The notes under the pieces were generated by a model. That model saw nothing but the letters and a program-made list of their open reading frames with translations, had not been told where the DNA came from and did not search any database. A DNA stretch of 36,142 bases from JBAYJY01 sp041664945 (GTDB lineage: Bacteria > UBP15 > UBA6099), in contig JBAYJY010000025.1 of assembly GCA_041664945.1 (NCBI GenBank), positions 1 through 36,142 on the forward strand, read 5' to 3'. This document shows, one piece after another, positions 15,885-22,797 of the stretch. Each line of letters opens with the position of its first letter. Within the stretch, counting starts at the first letter, position 1. The position numbers and the translations under genes are program-made.

Positions 15885-16103
15885 ATGGCAAAAGGAATTG
15901 ACTTGAAAGTGACGATCATCAGGCGTGGACTAAAAATCAATGCAGTAGCGGCATCGATGGGATGGAGTCCCCAGAAACTGTCCGGCTTGTTGAATACATT
16001 TACAGACGTTCCGCCTAACGATGCAGCGGCGATCAAGACAGCTATCATCCGCATGACGGGCGGCGGCTTGCCGGACAGTGGAGACGATCATAATGAAAGT
16101 TAA
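15885..16103 (+). CDS. Small HTH (Cro/XRE-like) protein
   Basis: 72 residues with AGAGGT eight bases before the ATG. LKVTIIRRGLKINAVAASMG followed by WSPQKLSGLLN has the spacing of a Cro/XRE helix-turn-helix, and the remainder (PPNDAAAIKTAIIRMTGG) is the usual closing helix. Its 3' end overlaps the next gene by 11 bases. Probably the regulator of the replication operon that follows. Confidence 0.65.
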   Translation: MAKGIDLKVTIIRRGLKINAVAASMGWSPQKLSGLLNTFTDVPPNDAAAIKTAIIRMTGGGLPDSGDDHNES

Positions 16104-16386
16104 AGCTCACCCACACCGCGCGGCGGAGCAGGTCGTCCGGCTCTGGCCAGACGTGCTTGAAACCCTTTGGCACTTCAACTGGAACGTGCGACGCTGCTTG
16201 GTTGGCATCCTTCCGGTAATTGGCGAAGATGGCACTATATTGCTTCGGGTTGCCCCGGACGATCTGGATGAGGTTCTCGATGGCTTGCCGGAAATTTTCG
16301 CGGCGATCTATTCGATTTACAAACCGACGAAAAACGGCGCATTGGTTTCGGTTCAAGTTACAGCGCGGGGTGAATGCGATGAATAG
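16093..16386 (+). CDS. Small hypothetical protein in the replication operon
   Basis: 97 residues from the ATG at 16093 (GGAG nine bases upstream; an earlier GTG at 16078 is possible). Overlaps genes on both sides, so translation is likely coupled. Content: AEQVVRLWPDVLETLWHFNW then LLRVAPDDLDEVLDGLPEIF. No family recognised. Confidence 0.5.
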   Translation: MKVKAHPHRAAEQVVRLWPDVLETLWHFNWNVRRCLVGILPVIGEDGTILLRVAPDDLDEVLDGLPEIFAAIYSIYKPTKNGALVSVQVTARGECDE

Positions 16387-16933
16387 CGGTTGGTTTCTTG
16401 TCCATCATAAAATTATAGATTCAAGCGCGTGGAACTCCTTAACGGCGGCGGGCAAGGTTGTTATGTTCGTTATTCTTGACGGGTGTTCATACAGGGAAAC
16501 AAAGGTCATGATCGACGGCAAGGAAAGAATCTTGAAGCCGGGGCAATGGCTAACGAGCTTGAAAAAGATTCAGGAACGTGCCGGAAAAGATGTTTCAATC
16601 CAAAATATACGTACTGCTGTTGCTATTCTGGGAAAGTGCGATTTTCTAACAAACGAAGTAACAAAGGGGAATCAGCGAATTATCACAGTAAGAAAATGGA
16701 ATCAGTATCAACGGCCAACAGAGGGTCTAACAGACGATCAACAAACGCCTAACAGCATTCAAATAAATAAAACAATTAAAAGAAGAAAAGAGTATTCTTC
16801 TGTTCACAACACAAAGAACAATACAAAGAACAATACAGAGAGTAATCACCCGATGGGCGCAGCGCGGGCGGCTCTACTCTTGAAACAGGAAGCCGAAGCG
16901 GCGACGGAAGGGCAAGGGGGAACTAATGATTAA
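16379..16933 (+). CDS. Replication-initiator-like winged-helix protein
   Basis: 184 residues from the ATG at 16379, which overlaps the previous stop by eight bases. The N-terminal ~120 residues have the pattern of phage replication O/DnaD-like winged helices: WFLVHHKIIDSSAWNSL, then GKERILKPGQWLTSLKKI, then ITVRKWNQYQ. The C-terminus is Asn/Lys-rich and flexible, ending TEGQGGTND. Such proteins bind the origin and recruit helicase; here the very next gene is a primase-helicase with an eight-base overlap. The open frame extends upstream to 16220 but has no better start there. Confidence 0.75.
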   Translation: MNSGWFLVHHKIIDSSAWNSLTAAGKVVMFVILDGCSYRETKVMIDGKERILKPGQWLTSLKKIQERAGKDVSIQNIRTAVAILGKCDFLTNEVTKGNQRIITVRKWNQYQRPTEGLTDDQQTPNSIQINKTIKRRKEYSSVHNTKNNTKNNTESNHPMGAARAALLLKQEAEAATEGQGGTND

Positions 16934-18668
16934 CGGCGAAGTTACGAAGTATGTTGAAAGCAAGGGTTGGAAAAGCAAGATCGAGGGCAAGGAAATCAAG
17001 ATAGAGACTTGTCCAATTAATAACTGTAACGGTTTCCATTTTTATATGAAGGGTGATGACGGAGCCTATTATTGCCACAAGTGCGGCGCATCCGGCTCGC
17101 TCTGGAAGCTCAAGCAGCAACTGGGCGACCTTCCTCCGGTCAGTAAGATGGGCGCGGGCGGCACGCACAAGCCGCCAACGATCAACATCGAGAAACAAAT
17201 GGAAGCGCGGCGCGGCTCCAAGGCGGCGATGGACTTCTTGTACGGGCGCGGCTTCACGGCTGCAACGCTCGATCACTTCCGGGTCGGCTACAAAGAGAAA
17301 AAGATCGACAAAGAGATCGGCCTCGTGGGCGGCGTGACGCTTCCATTCATGGACGCGGACGGAAAACCAATTAACACAAAATGGCGCTCGCTTGTCGAAA
17401 AGGACTTCCGCCTTATTCCCAATTGTCCGAAGCCGTTATTCAATGGTCTTGCTATAGATCGGGCGCGGCCTGTCATTATCACAGAGGGCGAATTTGACGC
17501 GCTTGCGGCATACCAGTTGGGCTTTGATAACGTGGTGTCGCTTCCCAACGGGGCGCGGAACATCGAGGCCGTGACCGCGATAGACAACCGAGAAACGCCA
17601 GAGATTCTTATAGCGACTGATAACGACACAGAGGGCGACGCGTCAGCGGAAAATATTTCTAAGCTTGTTTCCCGACCGTGTAGGCGGTTGAAGTTCCCAG
17701 ACGGCATAAAGGACTTCAATGAAGCCTTGCTTGCCGGAATGAACGGTGACGACATCCAATGCCTGATTGACGCCGCAGAATCCATGAGGCGCGGAGATAT
17801 AGCCGACGCCGGAGAGATTCACGACAGGCTTTCAGCGTCATTGGAAAATACATCATCGGCAATCAAAACTGGCTGGACGACTTTCGATGCGTATTTAGGC
17901 GGCTTGCGCCCGGGCGAACTTACGACGGTTTCAGCAGATACGGGAATTGGAAAAACTTCATGGTGTGGAAACGTGGCGTATCTTGTAAATAAACAGGACT
18001 TTCCAATTTTGGTTCTTACGGCTGAGGATAGCTGTGAACAGTTTTATTCAAAACTATGCTCAATTCATACCGGCCTTTGTTTCGAAACGCTCCACGATGA
18101 AACCTTGCGCGGCCTTAATCCGCAATACACTTTCACCCGAAAGCATTTTCAAGATTGCCGGAATTACTTTTCCAAACGCGACGTTTATTTCTGGAGCGGA
18201 CAAGGCTCGCTTTCCGGCGATCAGGTCGGGAACCTTATTCGATATTGCGGGCTTGCCTACGGCGTACGGCTTGCGCTTGTGGATAACCTTCACCATTTTG
18301 TCAGCGCGTCCAATGTGGAACAAGAGCGGCTTGCAATCGAGCAGTTCACGCGCAGCCTTGCGCGGTGTGCTATCGAGACCGGCGTTCACGTTATGCTTGT
18401 GTGCCACCCGACAAAACAAATTGGAGTCACCAAGGGGCGCGTCTTAATGAACGACCTCAAAGGCTCCGCGAGCATCAAACAGGACAGCCACAACATTATC
18501 ACGCTCTACCGAAACCGCGAACACTTCCAGACAGAAACCGAAGTGTGGATTCAGAAATGCCGGTCGGCATCAGCGCGTGAAGGGAAAGCTATTTTCACGT
18601 TCAATGAACTGAATCAGAGGTATGCGTGTACGAGCAAAACATCTCTATCCAATGAGACTGAGAATTGA
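16926..18668 (+). CDS. Primase-helicase (Twinkle/T7 gp4-like)
   Basis: 580 residues. Zinc-binding part: C29, C34, C50, C53. TOPRIM domain: IITEGEFDALAAYQ (Glu187) and IATDNDTEGD (Asp232/Asp234). RecA/DnaB-like helicase: Walker A ADTGIGKTS (Lys343), then LVLTAEDS, VDNLHHF (Walker B-like) and VCHPTKQ. It probably unwinds DNA and primes lagging-strand synthesis for element replication. All key residues I looked for are present. With the upstream initiator-like gene it forms a compact replication module typical of phages and plasmids. Confidence 0.9.
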   Translation: MINGEVTKYVESKGWKSKIEGKEIKIETCPINNCNGFHFYMKGDDGAYYCHKCGASGSLWKLKQQLGDLPPVSKMGAGGTHKPPTINIEKQMEARRGSKAAMDFLYGRGFTAATLDHFRVGYKEKKIDKEIGLVGGVTLPFMDADGKPINTKWRSLVEKDFRLIPNCPKPLFNGLAIDRARPVIITEGEFDALAAYQLGFDNVVSLPNGARNIEAVTAIDNRETPEILIATDNDTEGDASAENISKLVSRPCRRLKFPDGIKDFNEALLAGMNGDDIQCLIDAAESMRRGDIADAGEIHDRLSASLENTSSAIKTGWTTFDAYLGGLRPGELTTVSADTGIGKTSWCGNVAYLVNKQDFPILVLTAEDSCEQFYSKLCSIHTGLCFETLHDETLRGLNPQYTFTRKHFQDCRNYFSKRDVYFWSGQGSLSGDQVGNLIRYCGLAYGVRLALVDNLHHFVSASNVEQERLAIEQFTRSLARCAIETGVHVMLVCHPTKQIGVTKGRVLMNDLKGSASIKQDSHNIITLYRNREHFQTETEVWIQKCRSASAREGKAIFTFNELNQRYACTSKTSLSNETEN

Positions 18669-18715
18669 CCGGCGCGGCTTCCGGCGTATCACACGATTGA
18701 AAGGAAAGCTAAGTT

Positions 18716-18895
18716 ATGGAAATCCGAAACGAGATATTGAGGTTCCTGACAGCAGGCGAGGAGTCACATATCACGCACGAGGGCCACCCCCCCCCATGCC
18801 CCACGGGTGCGGACGCGCCCGGGCAGCGCGTGACGTGCTGGACGCGGCTGCTGCTGCCTGCTGCTGCCTGCTGCTGCAAGCATTATCATAGGTAA
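18716..18895 (+). CDS. Small protein with Cys-rich tail over a triplet repeat
   Basis: 59 codons; AAAGGAAAG lies seven bases before the ATG. N-terminus MEIRNEILRFLTAGEESHIT is protein-like; the second half passes a run of nine C residues (18787-18795) and three tandem CTGCTGCTGC units (18848-18877) coding for PAAACCCK. Slippage at the C run would change frame. It could be real but fast-evolving, or a degraded gene. Confidence 0.45.
   Translation: MEIRNEILRFLTAGEESHITHEGHPPPCPTGADAPGQRVTCWTRLLLPAAACCCKHYHR
18848..18877 (+). repeat. Three tandem copies of CTGCTGCTGC
   Basis: Perfect 10-bp tandem repeat, copy number 3, inside the small ORF at 18716-18895. Confidence 0.9.
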
Positions 18896-18939
18896 GAGCG
18901 CCGAAGGCCAACACGATAAACGAAAGGAAAACCAGACCA

Positions 18940-19485
18940 ATGACACATGAACCAGTATCGTCCAAGAACGAATCCGGCGTCGCGCGGATACTCGCCGCCC
19001 TCGCGTCACACAGGCCGACCGTTGCAGTTGAACAGCCCGCGCCGGACGCTATCGCATCGACGCCCAACGCATCGAAGTGGGAGCAGCCGCCCGCACTCGA
19101 CACTATCACTGCGAAGCTGACGCCCGCGCTGTCGGAGCCGGAGCCTGAGCAGCGCAATGCAACCGCATCGACACGGACAGCGGCGATCGTGACGGCCCTA
19201 TTGGCAAAATCAAATTCGAATCCGCCGACGCCAAGCAAACGAGGGCGACCTGTTGGCTCCGGTGAACAAATCTTCGTCGGCGGCTCTTGCGTCATCCACT
19301 TCCGCGCGGGACGCGCCGACCGCGAACTGATTCACAAGGCGGCAGATATATTAGACCTCACCACATCAGCCCTCATCCGCGCAGCAGCCACAAGCGCAGC
19401 GCGGGCGATATTGGCAGACCACGAAGCTTATGAGGCTGACCGGGAAAAACGCCCGTGGGCGCATCCGCCTGCGGCTGCGCGGTGA
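18940..19485 (+). CDS. Protein with C-terminal DUF1778/TacA-like ribbon-helix-helix
   Basis: 181 residues with AAAGGA upstream. Residues 1-110 are Ala/Pro/Thr-rich and probably disordered, ending KRGRPVGSGE, an AT-hook-like GRP. Residues ~118-165 (RADRELIHKAADILDLTTSA then LIRAAATSAARAIL) match the DUF1778/TacA antitoxin-type DNA-binding region. No GNAT toxin follows, so a lone regulator is more likely than a toxin-antitoxin pair. The long disordered N-terminal part is unusual for this family. Confidence 0.6.
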   Translation: MTHEPVSSKNESGVARILAALASHRPTVAVEQPAPDAIASTPNASKWEQPPALDTITAKLTPALSEPEPEQRNATASTRTAAIVTALLAKSNSNPPTPSKRGRPVGSGEQIFVGGSCVIHFRAGRADRELIHKAADILDLTTSALIRAAATSAARAILADHEAYEADREKRPWAHPPAAAR

Positions 19486-19640
19486 CAGCGACGACAACTC
19501 TTCAATCGAGCCTTTGACGGCTCAAACCGTGACACAATATATAGTGGCATTGCGAACAATAACACAATATGCAGTATGCCAAGTATCATAACGGACGCAG
19601 CGGCCCGATGCGGCTGCGAGGATAAATAATTTCAACCAAT

Positions 19641-21101
19641 ATGAAAACACGTTTCGGGACATCATCACTTTCAGCGGCGGAGATCGGCGATCACGTCGGT
19701 TGTTCGCGGTCGCGGGCGATTGATATAATCCGAAGCTTGGGCGGATCGAAAGACGTATGTGGCAAATGGACGGTTGATGCAAAAGTTTTCTTTTCGTGGT
19801 ATTCTAACCCCTGCCGTAGTTTAGTGGCGGGCGGGGGTGATGAGATGAAAATGGTTGACACGATTGTCCACGACGTGCGCGAATTTGCAAGGGATGGCGG
19901 CGCGACGTTTGGATTGGTGAAAAGAAAGCGATCTCCGTTTTGGTGTCTGCGAGTCTTTGCCACAGGGCATCGGGACAAACTCATAAGCCTGAAAACATCG
20001 GACAAGAAAATTGCGGCCGCTTACCTTGATGAAGTCCGGGCGCGGTTCCGCGAACAGATGCTTAACGGCATTATCCCAATTCGGACGGCTGATCTGATTG
20101 ATGAATGGCTGACGTTGAAAGAAGCGTCTATCCGGTCAAAATCCTATTGCCGGTATAAAGCTGTTACAAATAAGGTGACGCCATTCCTTCCCGAACAAGC
20201 TTGCCAGACGACGGCTGCGACTATTGAGCGTTACAAAATTTTGATGATGCGAGAAAAGTATCATCCGACTACGGTCATTTATCATTTGCAGATATTGCGC
20301 GACTTGTTCACATTCGCAGCGCGTCTAGGATATGTCCGGTCGAATCCATTGGAAAATGTAGATTATCCTAAGCGGCCCGAATCTGAGATCGTGCATTACA
20401 CGCCGGATGAGCTTTCAGCAATATTCGCGGAGCTTGAACTCAGGGCGCGGGAAGCGCGAGAAAAACAGCGGAACGATATGTGGGAGGTTTACGAGGAAGT
20501 TTTTCATTGCCTGAACTTCACGGGCCTGAGAATATCGGACGCACTCAACCTGAAATGGGCGGACGTGAACCTTGCATTTGGAGTAATCAGCTTGACCCAG
20601 ATAAAGACGGGGCGCGTGGTTCATGTCAGAATCCCAACGGCTTATGCGGGACGGCTGAAACGCCTTGCCGAAACAAGAGATGCCACGTCCGTTTATGTTT
20701 ACGTCAACACGGCGGGACATCCCGTAAGATATCCTCAAGTTGATGCGGCGATCAGGGATGTGTTGAAGTCGACCGGGATTGCAAAGAAGTCTCCGGTTCA
20801 TTCCTTCCGACATACCACGGCGCAAAGGTTACTCGCGGCGGGTGTCTCGGTTGATGCGGTCGCGGGGCAACTGGGCGATCAGGTTGAAACCGTTGTACGA
20901 ACTTACGTCCGACCGGCCACAGCTTCATTGGCTGCGATTGACTTGGCTTACGGCGCACTTCAGTCTGATAATGGGAACTCTGTTAAACCGCAATTTGATT
21001 TAGTGTCACGCAAGTGTCCCGCAAGTATTGAAGAAAACGCGGTATGCGGGAGCGATATCGACAAATTGGACAAGCGGCCAATACTACAAAAAGCCTTGTA
21101 A
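19641..21101 (+). CDS. Tyrosine recombinase with N-terminal excisionase-like HTH
   Basis: 486 residues. Residues 11-51 (AEIGDHVGCSRSRAIDIIRS then CGKWTVDAKVF) match HTH_17/excisionase domains. Residues ~148-245 are the core-binding SAM-like domain, and ~250-430 the catalytic domain: Arg297 (TGLRISD), Lys322, His387 and Arg390 (HSFRHT), Tyr422 (VVRTYV). The usual His/Trp of LGH is Asp413 here (LGDQ). A second in-frame ATG at 19845 (Met69) has GGGGGTGA just upstream, so an integrase without the HTH could also be made; no ribosome site is seen for 19641. The gene ends next to the broken DUF2851 gene and is the likely integrase of the element. Confidence 0.88.
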   Translation: MKTRFGTSSLSAAEIGDHVGCSRSRAIDIIRSLGGSKDVCGKWTVDAKVFFSWYSNPCRSLVAGGGDEMKMVDTIVHDVREFARDGGATFGLVKRKRSPFWCLRVFATGHRDKLISLKTSDKKIAAAYLDEVRARFREQMLNGIIPIRTADLIDEWLTLKEASIRSKSYCRYKAVTNKVTPFLPEQACQTTAATIERYKILMMREKYHPTTVIYHLQILRDLFTFAARLGYVRSNPLENVDYPKRPESEIVHYTPDELSAIFAELELRAREAREKQRNDMWEVYEEVFHCLNFTGLRISDALNLKWADVNLAFGVISLTQIKTGRVVHVRIPTAYAGRLKRLAETRDATSVYVYVNTAGHPVRYPQVDAAIRDVLKSTGIAKKSPVHSFRHTTAQRLLAAGVSVDAVAGQLGDQVETVVRTYVRPATASLAAIDLAYGALQSDNGNSVKPQFDLVSRKCPASIEENAVCGSDIDKLDKRPILQKAL

Positions 21102-21109
21102 CAAAAGCG

Positions 21110-21661
21110 TTATTTATCGATTTTACCCATGCCCCTGAAATTTACAAAGTGCTGACATGAGAGCGGGTAGTTTTCCATGTCGATGCGGCCGGCGAGCGAC
21201 GCGAGGTCGTCCGAGAGGCAATCGGCGAGTATTATTTGAGGAATCGTTTCGCCGCGCGCATTCGTGACGAACTGCTCTTTTCCGTCGTTCCAGAGCGCGA
21301 CGTGCAGCAAGACGCCGCAGTATTCCGGGTTTTGATGGTGGCCGTGCCGCCGCCAGTCCGCCGCTCGCACATGCAACTCGACATCGCCTCGGATTGACTC
21401 TTCCCCGTCTATTTTGAACAGCGCGTCGATGAAGTCAGGACCGGGGCCGAAGTTCCATTCACCCTGCGAATAGATGATTGCCTGCCGCCCGTCTGAAGTT
21501 CTGATCCGCGTTTTGTCCAAAAGCTGGTCGTGCCAGATGCATCTGACTAACCGCTCAGGCACGGACGCCATACCCGCGGTATGGTACTCCTGCCGCGAGG
21601 ACTCGCCGAGGATGAAGGCCTTTTCCTTGATCGCGTTATATGGCGTTTCGAAAAAATTCAT
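21110..21661 (-). pseudogene. DUF2851 gene truncated at the element border
   Basis: 183 residues from the ATG at 21661 (a TTG at 21670 is also possible). Family features are intact: ERLVRCIWHDQLLDKTRI, WNFGPGPDFIDALF, IRGDVELHVRAADWRRHGHH and GVLLHVALWNDG. DUF2851 proteins are usually a little over 400 residues; this one stops after about 180, immediately after ENYPLSCQHF, and its stop lies nine bases from the integrase stop. The C-terminal half is nowhere in the window. The last ~10 codons probably come from the inserted element. Confidence 0.75.
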
Positions 21662-21764
21662 ATTGTTCAAGATAAATATAAGTATCTAATATATTCTATC
21701 ACTGCGCAGGCGGTTGTGATAAAATTTATTAAACTTAATTCAGCAACTTTGGAGGGGAATAGTT

Positions 21765-22262
21765 GTGAAAACGCAACCGCGCATTGGAGTTATGGGGCCT
21801 GGAGATGCGAAGACGGCGGAGACTGACGCAGCGCGCGAGGTTGGGCGGCTGATAGCATTGCGCGGGGGAATAGTGGTTTGCGGAGGCGGCGGCGGAGTGA
21901 TGGAGGCGGCGTCACGAGGCGCGGCTGAAGCGGGCGGCGACGTGGTCGGCATCCTTCCGGGTTTCAGCGCGGACGACGCTAACGAATTCGTGACAATCCC
22001 GATTGTGACCGGGATGTCGCATGCGAGGAACGCGATAAACGTATGGACATCGGAGGCGATAATCGCGGTGGGCGGGTCTTACGGGACGCTTTCAGAGATT
22101 GCGCTTGCGCTGAAGATCGGGCGGCCGGTTGTGGCGCTGGGCAGTTGGCGGCTCGATAAAATCGGTTGCGACACCAGGTTGTTTCATGTCGCGGAGACCC
22201 CGGCGGAGGCGGTCGGGAAGGCATTCGGGCTTTTGGCCGGGCGCGGCGGGGCCGGTTTTTAG
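21765..22262 (+). CDS. LOG-family protein (TIGR00725-like)
   Basis: 165 residues. A Rossmann-like fold with GGGGGVMEAASRGA near residue 40 and GGSYGTLSEIALAL near residue 105, the nucleotide-binding motif of the lysine-decarboxylase-like/LOG superfamily. GGAGGGG lies nine bases upstream of the GTG/ATG region. The exact substrate is unknown; LOG enzymes cleave nucleotide monophosphates to free bases, while TIGR00725 members remain uncharacterised. First intact chromosomal gene right of the element. Confidence 0.85.
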   Translation: MKTQPRIGVMGPGDAKTAETDAAREVGRLIALRGGIVVCGGGGGVMEAASRGAAEAGGDVVGILPGFSADDANEFVTIPIVTGMSHARNAINVWTSEAIIAVGGSYGTLSEIALALKIGRPVVALGSWRLDKIGCDTRLFHVAETPAEAVGKAFGLLAGRGGAGF

Positions 22263-22277
22263 CCGGAATCAGCAAAT

Positions 22278-22305
22278 TTGAAACCGGAAACCCGGATTAT
22301 ATAAT
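22278..22305 (+). promoter_or_regulatory. Promoter of the sepF-like gene
   Basis: TTGAAA (22278-22283), 16-base spacer, TATAAT (22300-22305), 30 bp before the ATG at 22335. Confidence 0.7.
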
Positions 22306-22334
22306 AAAGGCAAAAGACGGCGAGAGGGTGGGAG

Positions 22335-22595
22335 ATGGCTGATCAGACATTTTACAGACACGAAATTATTGCGATGTCGCCACGGAATTTTGACGAGGCG
22401 AAGCTTGCGGCGGAAGAAATCAAGGACGGGAATCCGACGATTGTCAATTTCAGCCAATTGAATCCCGAGGAGCGCATGTGGGCAATACACTACCTCAACG
22501 GGGTTATATTCGCGCTCGACGGAACCGTCAAGGATATCGGCAATCAGGTGTTTCTTTTCGCGCCCTGCAATGTCACGGTTGACCTCGAAGGCTGA
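22335..22595 (+). CDS. sepF: SepF-like cell-division protein
   Basis: 86 residues, essentially just the SepF core: FDEAKLAAEEIKDGNPTIVN then AIHYLNGVIFALDGTVKDIG and NQVFLFAPCNVTV. SepF polymerises, binds FtsZ and tethers it to the membrane; canonical SepF (about 150 residues) has an N-terminal amphipathic membrane helix and linker, which are absent here. This short form may need another anchor or have a different role. GGGAG directly precedes the ATG. Stands alone with its own promoter. Confidence 0.8.
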   Translation: MADQTFYRHEIIAMSPRNFDEAKLAAEEIKDGNPTIVNFSQLNPEERMWAIHYLNGVIFALDGTVKDIGNQVFLFAPCNVTVDLEG

Positions 22596-22738
22596 CGTCG
22601 CGCCGTTTCAACGGTTCTTTTCATTCCGACTGTTACATATCCCATTTAACTTTTTCATTTCCATATTTCGACGTTTCGCGCTCCCCGAACGCATCGCTGC
22701 ATCATATATGGCGAAACCCCGCGTATAGGAAATCTTTC

Positions 22739-22767
22739 TTGTAAACGCCGAATCGCGATTATACAAT
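22739..22767 (+). promoter_or_regulatory. Promoter of the ceramidase-like gene
   Basis: TTGTAA (22739-22744), 17-base spacer, TACAAT (22762-22767), 30 bp before the ATG at 22798. Confidence 0.5.
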
Positions 22768-22797
22768 ACAAAGGATTTACAATTTGAGGGGTGTCTC

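Noticed and set aside
18940..19485. Toxin-antitoxin pair based on the DUF1778-like domain
   Set aside because: No acetyltransferase toxin gene follows or precedes it.
13443..21160. Loose match between 13443 (GAAATTTCCGAAAGT) and 21138 (GAAATTTACAAAGT) as attL/attR cores
   Set aside because: Several gaps and mismatches; consistent with chance in AT-rich sequence.
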